Shown here piece by piece: positions 8,730-18,709 of a stretch of DNA of 64,000 bases (positions are counted from its first letter, which is position 1; each line of letters starts with the position of its first letter). The notes under the pieces are model-generated. The model had not been told where the DNA came from, did not search any database, and saw nothing but the letters and a program-made list of their open reading frames with translations. Location: contig NZ_CADCWS010000002.1 in NCBI RefSeq assembly GCF_902806475.1, positions 1-64,000 of the forward strand. Reading direction: 5' to 3'. This stretch comes from Candidatus Frankia nodulisporulans. Lineage in GTDB: Bacteria; Actinomycetota; Actinomycetes; Frankiales; Frankiaceae. Made by a program: the position numbers and the translations under genes.

Positions 8730-11700
8730 GTGAGACCGTGGATAGAGGCGAATGGCCCCGTGACAGCACCGACGGTTCCTGCGTCCGGACCTGACTTCGG
8801 ACCCAACGAATGGCTGGTCTTCGAGATCTACCAACAGTTTCTCGAAGATCCGGAGAGTGTCTCGCCGGAGTGGCGTGAGTTTCTCTCCGACTATCGCCCG
8901 ACCATGCCGCCGACGACTCCCGGTGCCACCGGAGCGCCGGCCGACGTCGCGTCGAACGGGGCACCTTCGGGCGGTGAGTCAGCCCACGACACACCCGCCG
9001 CCGCGCCGGCACCCGTGAGCACCGCCGGCCCAGCCGCGGCGCCGGCACCCCCGGCCCCCTCGGCCGCCAGCGCGGCTCCGGCCGTCAGCGCGGCCAGAGC
9101 GCCGACAGCGCCCGCGGCCACCGCACCACGCTCGGAGCCGGCGCCCGCCGCGCGGGCCAAGCCCGCGACGAAGCCGGCCGCACCGGCCGCGACCGCGACC
9201 GCGAAGCCAGCGTCGTCGTCGGGGTCGGTCAGCACCCCGCTCAAGGGGGCTGCGGCCCGCGTCGTCACCAACATGGAGACGTCGCTGCACGTCCCGACCG
9301 CCACGTCGGTCCGGGCGTTCCCGGCGAAGCTGCTCGCGGACAACCGGATCGTGATCAACCGGCACCTGGCCCGCTCGAGCGGTGGCAAGGTGTCGTTCAC
9401 CCACCTCATCGGCTATGCGATGGTGCGGGCGCTGGCTGACCATCCGGCGATGAACGCGTCGTACGCGGAGGTCGACGGCAAGCCCACGCACGTCCAGCCG
9501 GAGCATGTGGGGCTTGGCCTCGCGATCGACCTGGCCACCCCGAAGGGGCGCCAGCTCGTCGTCGCGGCGGTGAAGAACAGCGAGACCATGGACTTCCGCG
9601 ACTTCTGGGTCGCGTATGAGGACCTGGTCCGCCGGGCCCGGGCGAACAAGCTGACGATGGACGACTTCACCGGCGTCACGATCAGCCTGACCAACCCGGG
9701 TGGCATCGGAACCGCGCACTCGGTGCCGCGGCTGATGCAGGGGCAGGGCACGATCATCGGCGTGGGTGCCATGGAGTACCCGGCCGAGTTCTCCGGGGCG
9801 TCCTCGACGACCCTGGCCCGGCTCGCGATCTCCAAGACGATCACGCTGACCAGCACGTACGACCACCGGATCATCCAGGGCGCGCAGTCGGGTGAGTACC
9901 TGCGCCGGATGCACCAGCTGCTGCTCGGCCAGGACGGCTTCTACGACGAGGTCTTCCGCTCGCTGCGGGTCCCGTACGAGCCGGTGCGCTGGGTGCCGGA
10001 CAAGGCGGTGGTGCACGAGGGCGACCTCGACCACAACGCGCGGGTGCTGGAGCTGATCCACGCCTACCGGGTCCGTGGGCACCTGATGGCCGACACGAAC
10101 CCGCTCGAGTTCGCCATCCGCAGCCACCCCGACCTGGACATCATCAGCCACGGGCTGACGCTGTGGGACCTCGACCGGGAGTTCGCCGTCGGCGGTTTCG
10201 CCGGGCAGCGCACCATGTCGCTGCGCGACGTCATGGGGGTGCTGCGCGACTCGTACTGCCGCCGTGTCGGCATCGAGTACATGCACATCCAGGAGCCGGA
10301 CGAGCGGGCCTGGATCCAGGCGCGGGTGGAACGCTCCGCCGAACGTCCCGACCCGGCCGAACAGCTCTACGTGCTCGAGCGGCTCGGTGCCGCGGAGGCG
10401 TTCGAGTCGTTCCTGCAGACGAAGTACGTCGGCCAGCGGCGGTTCTCCCTCGAGGGCGCCGAGTCGACCATCCCCACCCTCGACGAGGTGCTCGACCGGG
10501 CCGCCGACGCCGAGATGGACGAGGTCGTCATCGGCATGGCCCACCGTGGCCGGCTCAACGTGCTCGCGAACATCGTCGGCAAGTCCTACCGGCAGATCTT
10601 CGACGAGTTCGAGGGCTACCTCGACCCGCAGACCGCGCACGGCTCCGGTGACGTGAAGTACCACCTGGGTGCCGAGGGCGTCTACCGGGCCCGTTCGGAG
10701 CGCACGGTGAACGTCTCCGTGGTGGCGAACCCGTCCCACCTGGAGGCCGTCGACCCGGTCACCGAGGGTGTCGTCCGCGCCAAGCAGGACATCCTCGACA
10801 AGGGTGTCGCCGGCTTCACCGTGCTGCCCGTGCTGGTGCACGGCGACGCCGCGTTCGCCGGGCAGGGCGTCGTCGCCGAGACGCTGAACCTCTCCCAGCT
10901 GCGCGGCTACCGCACCGGCGGCACCATCCACCTGGTCATCAACAACCAGGTCGGGTTCACCACCTCGCCCGAGTCGAGCCGCTCGTCGGTGTACGCCACC
11001 GACGTCGCCCGGATGGTGCAGGCGCCGATCTTCCACGTCAACGGGGACGACCCGGAGGCGTGTGTGCGGGTCGCGGCGCTGGCGTTCGAGTACCGCCAGG
11101 CGTTCCACAAGGACGTCGTGATCGACCTGGTCTGCTACCGGCGGCGCGGCCACAACGAGATGGACGAGCCGTCGTTCACCCAGCCGCTGATGTACGACAC
11201 GATCGCCAGCAAGCGTTCGGTGCGCAAGCTCTACACCGAGGCGCTGATCGGCCGCGGGGACATCACCCGCGATGAGGCCGAGGAGGCGATGAAGTCCTAC
11301 CGGGCGGAACTGGAGAAGGCGTTCGCGCAGACCCGGGACACCACCCCGTCGGAGAACGCGCCGCAGCCGCGGATCGTCACCACTCCGGAGGAGGCCGCCG
11401 CGGCCGCCGCCGTGAGCACCGCGGTGCCGCTCGAGGCCGTCAAGCGGATCATCGAAACGCAGATCACGCTGCCGGACGGCTTCACCGTGCATCCCCGGCT
11501 GCGCCCGCAGATCGAACGGCGCGCGCAGATGGTGGAGACCGGTGCGATCGACTGGGCGCTCGCCGAGACGCTCGCCTTCGGCACCCTGCTGCTGGACGGC
11601 CGCTCGGTGCGCCTCACCGGGCAGGACAGCCGGCGCGGCACCTTCGGTCAGCGCCACGCCGTCCTCGTCGACCGCAACAGCGCCGAGGACCACACCCCGC

Positions 11701-12605
11701 TGCGCACCCTGCGTCACGGCATGAACGGCACCGAGAACCGTGAGGGTGTCGGCACCTTCTACGTCTACGACTCGCTGCTCAGCGAGTTCGCGGCGATGGG
11801 CTTCGAGTACGGCTACGCGGTGGTCCGCTCGGACATGCTGGTGCTGTGGGAGGCGCAGTTCGGCGACTTCGCCAACGGCGCCCAGTCGATCATCGACGAG
11901 TTCATCACCGCCGGTGAAGCCAAGTGGGGGCAGCGGTCCTCGCTGGTCCTGCTCCTCCCGCACGGCTACGAGGGCCAGGGGCCGGACCACTCCTCGGCCC
12001 GCATCGAACGGTTCCTGTCGCTGTGCGCGGACGGCAACATGACCGTGTCGGCCCCGTCGTCGCCGGCCAGCTACTTCCATCTGCTGCGCCGCCAGACACT
12101 GTCGCCGGTGCGCCGTCCCATGGTCGTCTTCACCCCGAAGTCGATGCTGCGGGCCAAGGCCGCCACGTCCACCGTCGAGGACCTCACCGGCGGCAGCTGG
12201 CAGCCGGTGATCGACGACCCGACGGTCACCGACCCGACGACGGTGCGTCGGGTTCTGCTCACCGCGGGCAAGGTCTTCTACGACCTGGCCGGGGCGCGGA
12301 ACAAGCACAGTGACCCCCAGCGGTTCGCCCTGCTGCGCGTCGAACAGCTCTATCCGACCCCCGGTCCGGAGCTGGCCGCCGTGCTCGAGCGCTACCCGAA
12401 CGTCACCGATGTCGTCTGGGTACAGGAGGAGCCGGCGAACCAGGGCGCCTACCCGCACATGGCGCTCAACCTCGCCGAGTCGCTGCCCCGCAACATCCGG
12501 TTGCGTCGGGTCTCCCGGCGGGCCGCGGCCGCCCCCGCGTCCGGCTCGTCCCGGGTGCACGAACGCGAGCAGCAGGCTCTCGTCGAAGCCGCCCTCGACG
12601 ACTGA
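8730..12605 (+). CDS. kgd: multifunctional 2-oxoglutarate metabolism enzyme (2-oxoglutarate dehydrogenase E1 / decarboxylase)
   Basis: Kgd (SucA/OdhA of Actinobacteria) joins an E2-like succinyltransferase domain to a thiamine-diphosphate E1 domain and acts on 2-oxoglutarate in the TCA cycle. The 1291-residue product shows the short N-terminal helix ([18 protein letters not shown]), an Ala/Pro-rich linker to about residue 175, an acyltransferase core ending in TYDHRIIQG (near 379), and the E1 part with [10 protein letters not shown] (near 604), [17 protein letters not shown] and [13 protein letters not shown]. No lipoyl domain is present, as usual for this architecture. The frame opens at GTG 8700, but GTG 8730 has GGAGG seven bases upstream (8718-8722) and is preferred. 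A perfect 11-bp stem follows the stop. Confidence 0.95.
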   Translation: MRPWIEANGPVTAPTVPASGPDFGPNEWLVFEIYQQFLEDPESVSPEWREFLSDYRPTMPPTTPGATGAPADVASNGAPSGGESAHDTPAAAPAPVSTAGPAAAPAPPAPSAASAAPAVSAARAPTAPAATAPRSEPAPAARAKPATKPAAPAATATAKPASSSGSVSTPLKGAAARVVTNMETSLHVPTATSVRAFPAKLLADNRIVINRHLARSSGGKVSFTHLIGYAMVRALADHPAMNASYAEVDGKPTHVQPEHVGLGLAIDLATPKGRQLVVAAVKNSETMDFRDFWVAYEDLVRRARANKLTMDDFTGVTISLTNPGGIGTAHSVPRLMQGQGTIIGVGAMEYPAEFSGASSTTLARLAISKTITLTSTYDHRIIQGAQSGEYLRRMHQLLLGQDGFYDEVFRSLRVPYEPVRWVPDKAVVHEGDLDHNARVLELIHAYRVRGHLMADTNPLEFAIRSHPDLDIISHGLTLWDLDREFAVGGFAGQRTMSLRDVMGVLRDSYCRRVGIEYMHIQEPDERAWIQARVERSAERPDPAEQLYVLERLGAAEAFESFLQTKYVGQRRFSLEGAESTIPTLDEVLDRAADAEMDEVVIGMAHRGRLNVLANIVGKSYRQIFDEFEGYLDPQTAHGSGDVKYHLGAEGVYRARSERTVNVSVVANPSHLEAVDPVTEGVVRAKQDILDKGVAGFTVLPVLVHGDAAFAGQGVVAETLNLSQLRGYRTGGTIHLVINNQVGFTTSPESSRSSVYATDVARMVQAPIFHVNGDDPEACVRVAALAFEYRQAFHKDVVIDLVCYRRRGHNEMDEPSFTQPLMYDTIASKRSVRKLYTEALIGRGDITRDEAEEAMKSYRAELEKAFAQTRDTTPSENAPQPRIVTTPEEAAAAAAVSTAVPLEAVKRIIETQITLPDGFTVHPRLRPQIERRAQMVETGAIDWALAETLAFGTLLLDGRSVRLTGQDSRRGTFGQRHAVLVDRNSAEDHTPLRTLRHGMNGTENREGVGTFYVYDSLLSEFAAMGFEYGYAVVRSDMLVLWEAQFGDFANGAQSIIDEFITAGEAKWGQRSSLVLLLPHGYEGQGPDHSSARIERFLSLCADGNMTVSAPSSPASYFHLLRRQTLSPVRRPMVVFTPKSMLRAKAATSTVEDLTGGSWQPVIDDPTVTDPTTVRRVLLTAGKVFYDLAGARNKHSDPQRFALLRVEQLYPTPGPELAAVLERYPNVTDVVWVQEEPANQGAYPHMALNLAESLPRNIRLRRVSRRAAAAPASGSSRVHEREQQALVEAALDD

Positions 12606-12649
12606 CCCACCGCACACCCGCACGGCACGCACGGCACGCACGGCCAGAC

Positions 12650-12687
12650 GGTCGCCGTCCGCTCTCCCCCGGGAGTGGACGGCGACC
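12650..12687 (+). terminator. hairpin downstream of kgd
   Basis: GGTCGCCGTCC (12650-12660) and GGACGGCGACC (12677-12687) form a perfect 11-bp stem 45 bases after the kgd stop. No T tract follows, which is common for terminators in GC-rich actinobacteria. Confidence 0.6.
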
Positions 12688-12780
12688 GCTCGGCTCTGTG
12701 CCCACTGCCTCCAGCCCGATGGCCACGGTCTGCTCGGACGGTCACCGTCCAGCCTGCTGGTGGTCGTCTCCTCGATGGCC

Positions 12781-12820
12781 GTAGCCTGGTCGGATGGTCA
12801 GTAGCCTGGTCGGATGGTCA
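12781..12820 (+). repeat. 20-bp perfect tandem duplication before the DUF6104 gene
   Basis: Two identical 20-bp units, each containing TAGCCTGGTC, lie back to back 34 bases before the DUF6104 start. TAGCCT fits an actinobacterial -10 hexamer, so the duplication may double a promoter element; this is inference. Confidence 0.7.
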
Positions 12821-12853
12821 ACCGCGTGGCGGGCCAACCGGATGGGAGCACGG

Positions 12854-13033
12854 ATGTACTTCACCGATCGCGGTCTTGAGGAACTGGTCGACCGCCGCGG
12901 CGAGGAGACCGTCACCTACGAGGGTCTCGCCGACGCGATGCGGGCGTTCGTCGACGTCCACCCGCAGTTCGAGGAGGCGGTGGAGCGCCTGGCCACCTGG
13001 CTCGCCCGCCCCGACGACGACGCCGACCTCTGA
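12854..13033 (+). CDS. DUF6104 family small protein
   Basis: The 59-residue product begins MYFTDRGLEELVDRRGEE and continues with a predicted helical segment ending LATWLARPDDDADL. This matches the short DUF6104 family of Actinobacteria as I remember it; no function is established. ATG 12854 is chosen because it fits the family start and GGGAG lies nine bases before it; the frame is open further up to 12794. The last codons and the stop are the first unit of an 18-bp tandem repeat. Confidence 0.78.
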   Translation: MYFTDRGLEELVDRRGEETVTYEGLADAMRAFVDVHPQFEEAVERLATWLARPDDDADL

Positions 13034-13078
13034 CCGCGAACCGACCTCTGACCGCGAGCCGAGCCCTGACCGCGAGCC
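13025..13078. repeat. 18-bp tandem repeat spanning a stop codon
   Basis: Three units start at 13025, 13043 and 13061; all contain TGACCGCGA and a decayed fourth follows. The first unit contains the last two sense codons and the TGA of the DUF6104 gene, so the array seems to have grown from the 3' end of the gene. A GGGACC/GGTCCC hairpin follows near 13091. Confidence 0.7.
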
Positions 13079-13109
13079 AGCCCGTGACCGGGGACCTCTC
13101 CCGGTCCCG

Positions 13110-14087
13110 TCAGGGAGTCAGGACGAGTTTGCCGAACACGTCGCCGGCGGCCAGCCGGGCGAAGGCATCCCGGGCCCGGGCCAGCGGCCAGACCTGTTGG
13201 ACGGGCGGACGGATACCGGTGCGCACCAGCAGCGCCAGCAGATCGACCAGCTCGTCGCGGCTGCCCATCGTGGAGCCGACCACCGACAACTGCTGGAAGA
13301 ACACCCGGTTGAGTTCGGCCGGCGGGTTCGGCCCGCTGGTCGCCCCGGAGACGACGATCCGCCCGCCGGGACGCAGCGCACGCAGCGAATGCCCCCAGGT
13401 GGCCGCGCCGACGGTCTCGAGCACCGCGTCCACGCGGCGCGGCAGCCGCGCCCCGGACTCGAACACCGCGTCCGCACCGAGCGCCGCCGCCCGCGCCCGC
13501 TTCCCGGCGTCCCGTGAGGTGACGAGAACGGTGTGCCCCACGGCCTTGGCGATGAGGACCGCCGCCGTCGACACACCGCCGCCCGCGCCCTGCACCAGCA
13601 GCGTTCCACCGCCCTCGGCCGGCAGCCCCGCCCGCGACACCACCATCCGGTACGCGGTGAGCCACGCCGTCGGCAGGCACGCCGCCTCCTCGAAGGACAG
13701 CTCCGGCGGTTTGGGCACCAGGTTGCGCCGCGGCACCGCGACCGCTTCGGCGAGCGTGCCAGGATGCAGCTCGGACAGCAGCGTCCGCCGCGGGTCAAGC
13801 GTCTCGTCCCCACCGCCCGCCGCCGGATCACCGATCACCGCGTGGACGACGACGTCCTCCCCCTCGGGGGTCACGCCGGCGGCATCACAGCCAAGAATCA
13901 TCGGAAGCCGGTCGGCCGCAAGCCCCACCCCACGAAGGCTGAAAAGATCGTGATGGTTCAGCGAAGCCGCGCGCACCCGCACGCTCACCCAGTCCGCCGG
14001 CGGATCCCCCGGATCCGGCTGTTGCCCCACGGACAACGCCGCGAGCGGATCCTCGGGGTCGAGCCGAACTGCGGCGGCGGCAAGCAC
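13110..14087 (-). CDS. zinc-binding-type alcohol dehydrogenase / quinone oxidoreductase (MDR superfamily)
   Basis: The 325-residue product has the medium-chain dehydrogenase layout: an N-terminal GroES-like part with VRVRAASLNHHDLFSLRG and GCDAAGVTPEGEDV, then a Rossmann domain with VQGAGGGVSTAAVLIAKAVG (near residue 165), the dinucleotide loop TSRDAGKRARAAALGAD, and VVSGATSG. The glycine pattern and the lack of catalytic zinc cysteines point to an NADPH:quinone reductase-like member rather than a zinc alcohol dehydrogenase. The substrate is unknown. The GTG start at 14087 opens the frame; the upstream spacer carries five 24-bp repeats. Confidence 0.88.
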   Translation of the reverse strand: MLAAAAVRLDPEDPLAALSVGQQPDPGDPPADWVSVRVRAASLNHHDLFSLRGVGLAADRLPMILGCDAAGVTPEGEDVVVHAVIGDPAAGGGDETLDPRRTLLSELHPGTLAEAVAVPRRNLVPKPPELSFEEAACLPTAWLTAYRMVVSRAGLPAEGGGTLLVQGAGGGVSTAAVLIAKAVGHTVLVTSRDAGKRARAAALGADAVFESGARLPRRVDAVLETVGAATWGHSLRALRPGGRIVVSGATSGPNPPAELNRVFFQQLSVVGSTMGSRDELVDLLALLVRTGIRPPVQQVWPLARARDAFARLAAGDVFGKLVLTP

Positions 14088-14118
14088 ATCCAGAATCTAC
14101 GACCGCCACGTCCCCCGC

Positions 14119-14238
14119 GCGAGCTTCTCCCCCTGGACGCGGGCGAGCCTCTCCCCTTGGACGCGGGCGGGCTCGTCGGGTCGGACGGGGGCGAACCATC
14201 CCCCGTGGATGCGCGCGAACCGTCCACATCGGACGCGC
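14119..14238. repeat. five degenerate 24-bp tandem repeats
   Basis: Units start at 14119, 14143, 14167, 14191 and 14215; most share GCGA/GCGG at the start and GGACGCGG-like ends. They lie upstream of the MDR dehydrogenase gene in sequence with no recognisable protein, although every frame across them stays open because 24 is a multiple of three. Confidence 0.65.
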
Positions 14239-14350
14239 CGCCGAACATGGACAATCCGCCCCGGCGCACGCACCTGACCCGCCGGTGTGTTGAACTCATC
14301 GCCGTGCCCACGACCAACGCCGACCCCGCGCACCATCCGGCGGTCAGCCC

Positions 14351-14695
14351 GTGGTGACCCGCAGCGATGACCCGCGTCCCTCCACCGCGGAGTCCACCCC
14401 ACTCGCCGACCTCGGTACCGGTCCCGTCGGCGACCCTGACGCCAGCCCCGCCGGCGAAGGTGACCTGGCCGGCGCCGGCCGCGGGCGGCGTGGCGGACGG
14501 CGCCGACTGGGCTGGCGGCGGCATCGGGTGGCACCCGCTCCGGAGGCGCCGGTCACGGTCATGGTCGACGGGACCGCGGTCATCACCGTGGCGGCGGCCG
14601 ACTTCGTCTGCTGCTCCTACCAGGGATGCGGCACGCTGCGCCCACTCGCCGAGGCGGTCGAGCACCGTCCCTGCCCCGGTTGCGGCCGGGTCTGA
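14351..14695 (+). CDS. small protein with C-terminal Cys-rich zinc-ribbon-like end
   Basis: The 114-residue frame starts with a low-complexity Asp/Pro/Gly and Arg-rich half and ends in a compact segment with five cysteines: CCSYQGC near residues 87-93 and CPGCGRV at the C-terminus. The pattern of one Cys pair, a 17-residue spacing and a second CxxC suggests a zinc ribbon. I do not recognise the family. The conserved-looking C-terminus and a double GTG start with clean downstream sequence make it plausible as a gene, but the start is uncertain. It could be a shortened or shadow frame. Confidence 0.5.
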   Translation: MVTRSDDPRPSTAESTPLADLGTGPVGDPDASPAGEGDLAGAGRGRRGGRRRLGWRRHRVAPAPEAPVTVMVDGTAVITVAAADFVCCSYQGCGTLRPLAEAVEHRPCPGCGRV

Positions 14696-14921
14696 CCATC
14701 CGCCGCACATCCCGCTCATCGCCGCCCCCGCCGCGGATCCGACGGGATGTCCCGGGACCGCGAACGTCCCGGGACCGTGGACGGGCCCGGGACGGCGGAC
14801 GGCCGCGGGAGCTGGGGCGGATACCCGGCAGGTCCCACGGCCGTCGGATGCCCTGTCGCCCCTTTCGGGGTGACCTGGCTGAAGAGCGGAAAAGAAGGGG
14901 ATCGGGGAGAAACGGAAGGGA

Positions 14922-16151
14922 CTAGCGGCGGGCGACGCCGTCCGCGCGAGCGGCTGCGGCCACGGCTGCGGCCACGGCCGGACCCACCCGGGCGTCGAAC
15001 ACGCTCGGGATGATGTGGTCCTCGCTCAGCTCGCCGTCGATCACGGCGGCGAGCGCGTCGGCGGCGGCGAGCTTCATGCCCTCCGTGACCCGGCTGGCCC
15101 GCACGTCCAACGCGCCCCGGAAGATACCGGGGAAGGCGAGCACGTTGTTGATCTGGTTCGGGTAGTCGCTACGGCCGGTCGCGACGATCCGGGCGTACTT
15201 GTGGGCGAGCTCCGGGTCGATCTCCGGGTCCGGGTTCGCCATCGCGAAGATGATCGCCTCGGGGGCCATGGTGGCGACGGCCGATTCGGGCACCTTGCCG
15301 GAGGACAGGCCGAGGAACACGTCGGCGCCGCCCAGCGCGTCGTTGATCGAGCCGGTCAGGCCGGCGCGGTTGGTCTCGGCCGCGAGCGCCGCCTTGACCG
15401 AGGTGAGGTTGTCCCGACCCGGATAGATGATCCCGCGGCTGTCACCGACGGCGATGTCGCCGATGCCGGCGGCCAGCAGGATGCGGGTGACGGCGACACC
15501 GGCCGCGCCCGCACCGGACACCACGGCACGCAGGTCGCCGAGGGTGCGCCCGGTCAGCTTCGCGGCGTTCTCCAGGGCGGCGAGGGCCACGATGGCGGTG
15601 CCGTGCTGGTCGTCGTGGAAGACGGGGATGTCGACGCGCTCCTGCAACAGCCGCTCGATGGCGAAGCAGCGGGGCGCGGAGATGTCCTCGAGGTTGATGC
15701 CGCCGAAGCTGGGGGCCAGCCGCGCCACGGTGTCGACGATCTGCTCGACGTCGGTGCAGTCCAGCGCGATCGGCACGGCGTCAACCCCACCGAACTGCTT
15801 GAACAGCGCCGCCTTGCCCTCCATCACCGGCAGGGACGCGGCCGGGCCGATGTCACCGAGACCGAGCACGGCGGTGCCGTCGGTCACCACGGCGACGGTG
15901 TTGGCCCGCCAGGTGTACTCATCCGCGAGGGCGGGAGTCTCGGCGATCGCGGTGCAGACCCGCGCCACGCCGGGGGTGTAGGCGAGTGAGAGGTCCTCGC
16001 GGTTGTCCAACGGCACGGTGAGGGCGATCCCGATCTTTCCGCCGCGATGCAGCGCGAAGGCGGGGTCGTCGTCGGACGGCCGGGGGCTGACCGCGGCGAG
16101 ATCCGCCGGGGCGCTGGTGGGAAGAGTCGAGTGGTCAGTGGTTGCGGTCAC
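14922..16151 (-). CDS. NAD(P)-dependent malic enzyme
   Basis: The 409-residue product decarboxylates malate to pyruvate and CO2 with reduction of NAD(P). It has the short bacterial malic enzyme layout: the N-terminal domain with [23 protein letters not shown] and [17 protein letters not shown], then [14 protein letters not shown] and [11 protein letters not shown], followed by the Rossmann motif [14 protein letters not shown] and [21 protein letters not shown] 16151 is preferred over the much longer open frame because GAGGAG lies eight bases upstream and the N-terminus then fits the family. It stands alone. Confidence 0.93.
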   Translation of the reverse strand: MTATTDHSTLPTSAPADLAAVSPRPSDDDPAFALHRGGKIGIALTVPLDNREDLSLAYTPGVARVCTAIAETPALADEYTWRANTVAVVTDGTAVLGLGDIGPAASLPVMEGKAALFKQFGGVDAVPIALDCTDVEQIVDTVARLAPSFGGINLEDISAPRCFAIERLLQERVDIPVFHDDQHGTAIVALAALENAAKLTGRTLGDLRAVVSGAGAAGVAVTRILLAAGIGDIAVGDSRGIIYPGRDNLTSVKAALAAETNRAGLTGSINDALGGADVFLGLSSGKVPESAVATMAPEAIIFAMANPDPEIDPELAHKYARIVATGRSDYPNQINNVLAFPGIFRGALDVRASRVTEGMKLAAADALAAVIDGELSEDHIIPSVFDARVGPAVAAAVAAAARADGVARR

Positions 16152-17278
16152 GGAGGCTGCTCCTCGGACAAGCCGGCGGTGGACCCGCTGGGGCGGTCGT
16201 GGTCCCTTTACCGGGGCCGCGGCTACAGGTCGCCCGCCCTGGCTGCGTGCGTCGTCCACGCAGAAGGCGAGCCTGAGTCGTCCCACCTCATGATGTGAGA
16301 CAGGACAGGGACCGGGGGGTGGCCCGGGGGTAGGTCCAATATGACACGCGGACCGTCGCCGTACGCGTGGACGCATCGCTGGGCAGGCTGCCAACGAGGC
16401 CGTGGCGAGGGTGTTCGGACCGGTGCCGACGCAGCGGGCGTCGATACACACGCTGTCGACGCTGGCGGGGCTTTCGACCCGGGGTGGACGGCCAGCAGAC
16501 GCACATCGCAAGACACCCGACGCACATCGGCGAGGCACGGCGCTCCCATGTCTCCCACCCGAGGCAACGGTGGCGCGGCCGGAAACCATCCGGGAGACCC
16601 GGATGCCAGCCAGGTCAACGCCGCCCGAAGCCAGGAATCATTAGTGCATATCGATGCCCTTCTGCATAGCTAGAGGATAGCTGTCGGGGTCTCCGGAAGC
16701 CCGTGATCGCCGCTCGCCGAACGCTCATCGGTGGGCCCGCGGATCAGCCCGCGGACTGATCCGCGGGTCACCGATCCGACCATCCACCCCGACATTCACG
16801 CAGATCAGCGACATGATCGCGGGATCGGGGCGGGCGGGACTCCGGTGCGGACCCCGGTGGCCGCGCGCCGCGAGGTCTTCACCACGGCGCAAAGAACAAT
16901 CGACCAGCCGGAATCCGGATGTTCGCGTGCGCGATGCCCGGGCCGCCCACCCGTTCCAGCCGGGCGGCCCGAAGTCCCAGCCCAGAGCGTGGGTGACGAC
17001 ACCGGACGAAACCGGGACAGCCGGCCATGACGCGGCCGCGACCGGGCGATGACCGCGCCGTGGCGCGTAGCCGGGCCGATGCCGGTCCCACACCTACGAG
17101 CACCGACGTCCGCCGGGACGACGCGGACCGGGCCGGGCACGACACGCAGCGTCGCGGCCGGCGCCGGCATCCCACCGGCCGAGCCAGCTGTGCGCAAGCG
17201 CCACACCTGGCCGCCAACGCGTCCGGGCGGTGCGGTGCGGCCTGCGGGGACACCTCCGAGCGAACCGGTACCGTCCCA
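16152..17278. other. 1.1 kb spacer between malic enzyme and the rmlC-like gene
   Basis: No frame gives recognisable protein sequence. The only clear structure is a long inverted repeat at 16730-16772. A less GC-rich patch around 16637-16680 (GTGCATATCGATG, TAGAGGATAGCT) could hold promoters but no clean -35/-10 pair is seen. Confidence 0.5.
16730..16772. repeat. long imperfect inverted repeat with perfect 12-bp core arms
   Basis: CCCGCGGATCAG (16736-16747) and CTGATCCGCGGG (16756-16767) are perfect complements around 8 bases; the outer CGGTG and CACCG extend the stem to about 18 bp with one bulge and one mismatch. There is no adjacent T tract, so it may be an operator or a factor-dependent terminator. 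Confidence 0.6.
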
Positions 17279-17977
17279 GTGGTGGAGATCAGCGAACTAT
17301 CGGTCCCCGACGCCTGGGTGTTCACCCCGCGTCAGCACTCCGACAGCCGCGGGACCTTCCTGGAGTGGTTCCGCTCCGATGCGCTGACCGAGGCGATCGG
17401 GCATCCGCTGGCGCTGTCGCAGGCCAACCACAGCGTCAGCCGCAGCGGGACGTTGCGTGGCGTGCACTACGCACAGGTACCACCGGGTCAGGCGAAGTAC
17501 GTGACCTGTATGCGCGGCCAGGTACTCGACTGCGTCGTGGACATCCGCACCGGTTCGCCGACCTTCGGTGCTTTCGACGCCGTCCTGCTCGACGATGTGG
17601 ACCGCCGTGGGCTGTACGTCGCCGAGGGACTGGGGCATGCGTTCATAGCCCTCACCGACGACGCGGCGATCAGCTATCTGTGTTCGGCGCCGTACACCCC
17701 GGGCCGGGAGCATGGCGTTCATCCCCTCGACCCGGATCTCGACCTCCCCTGGCCAGCCGAGATCACACCCCTGCTCTCGGAGAAGGACGCCGCGGCGCCC
17801 ACGCTGCGCGAGGCCGAGGCCGCGGGCCTGCTGCCGACCTACGCCGAGTGCCAGGAGTTCTACGCCCTGCTGCGGTCCGGCCACGCACTCGGCCCGGCCA
17901 GCGCGTCGGCGGGCACCGGGGCCGGAGCCTCGGGTGCGGGCGCCACGGCGGGCGCGGGTGCCGGCGGCGCTCGTTGA
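17279..17977 (+). CDS. rfbC: dTDP-4-dehydrorhamnose 3,5-epimerase family protein
   Basis: The 232-residue product matches RmlC/RfbC, the cupin epimerase that converts dTDP-4-keto-6-deoxyglucose to the L-rhamnose configuration. Segments seen are FTPRQHSDSRGTFLEWF, LSQANHSVSRSGTLRGVHY (with the catalytic His of RGVH/RGIH), PPGQAKYVTCMRGQVLD, VVDIRTGSPTFG and GLGHAFIALTDD. The final 25 residues are a Gly/Ala tail. Tandem GTG codons at 17279 and 17282 open the homologous part; no good ribosome site is visible and the frame is open far upstream, so the start is not firm. The stop overlaps the next start (TTGA). No other dTDP-rhamnose genes are in the window. Confidence 0.88.
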   Translation: MVEISELSVPDAWVFTPRQHSDSRGTFLEWFRSDALTEAIGHPLALSQANHSVSRSGTLRGVHYAQVPPGQAKYVTCMRGQVLDCVVDIRTGSPTFGAFDAVLLDDVDRRGLYVAEGLGHAFIALTDDAAISYLCSAPYTPGREHGVHPLDPDLDLPWPAEITPLLSEKDAAAPTLREAEAAGLLPTYAECQEFYALLRSGHALGPASASAGTGAGASGAGATAGAGAGGAR

Positions 17978-18480
17978 TCCGGGCGGCGCGGCCGGCGGAC
18001 GTCCCCGCCATCCTGGCGCTGGTGCGCGCCCTCGCAGCCTACGAACGGGAGCCGGACGCGGTCGCGATGACCGTGGACGACCTGCACCAGGCCCTGTTCG
18101 GCCCCACCCCGAGCGCCTCCTGCCTGGTCGCCACGGCGGACATCACCGCGGACACCACGGCGGGCGGTCCGTCCGCGCCGGTGGTGGGGTTCGCGATCTG
18201 GCATCAGACGTTCTCCACCTGGACCGGGCAGGCCGGCATGTACCTGGTGGACCTGTTCGTGCGGCCGGAGCACCGACGCGGCGGCCACGGCCGTGGCCTG
18301 CTCGCGGCGCTCGCCGAGATCTGCGTGCGACGGGGGCTGCGGCGCCTGGAGTGGGCCGTGCTCGACTGGAACACCCCGGCGCAGGAGTTCTACCGCTCGC
18401 TGGCCGCCGGCCCGATGAACGGCTGGACGACGTGGCGTCTCGACGGCGACGCCCTGCGCGCCCTGGCCATCCCCACCTGA
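17974..18480 (+). CDS. GNAT family N-acetyltransferase
   Basis: The 168-residue product is a single GNAT domain: IRAARPADVPAILALVRALA at the start, a strand pair around VVGFAIWHQTFSTW, the acetyl-CoA loop VRPEHRRGGHGRGLLAAL (near residue 90-107), and RRLEWAVLDWNTPAQEFYRS at the end, as in spermidine/diamine acetyltransferase-like members. TTG 17974 is the only sensible start and overlaps the epimerase stop as TTGA, so translation is probably coupled. The acceptor substrate is unknown. Confidence 0.83.
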   Translation: MIRAARPADVPAILALVRALAAYEREPDAVAMTVDDLHQALFGPTPSASCLVATADITADTTAGGPSAPVVGFAIWHQTFSTWTGQAGMYLVDLFVRPEHRRGGHGRGLLAALAEICVRRGLRRLEWAVLDWNTPAQEFYRSLAAGPMNGWTTWRLDGDALRALAIPT

Positions 18481-18709
18481 TCCGTCCGTTCACGGGCGGA
18501 TGCGACCCTCCCCGTTCGGGCCCCCCCGGGTTGGGGTGGACGAACCTTTCGATCACCCGACCTGCGGCACCCCCCGACGGCTGGGTACGGTGGAGGCGAT
18601 GGCCAACGCTGGCCGCCGACGCGGGTACCCGGTACGGACATGAGGGACATCACGACCGTCCGGGTGGCGCTTTACCGCGTCGGTTGGCGGGAAGACCATC
18701 ACCCGCACC

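Noticed and set aside
8979-12641. A 1220-codon open frame on the minus strand across kgd
   Set aside because: It is the exact antisense of a well-supported enzyme gene, with Arg/Gly/Val/His-rich composition and no motif. Long antisense frames are expected at this GC content.
14119-14238. CRISPR-like array
   Set aside because: The 24-bp units are directly adjacent with no spacers, and no cas gene is in the window.
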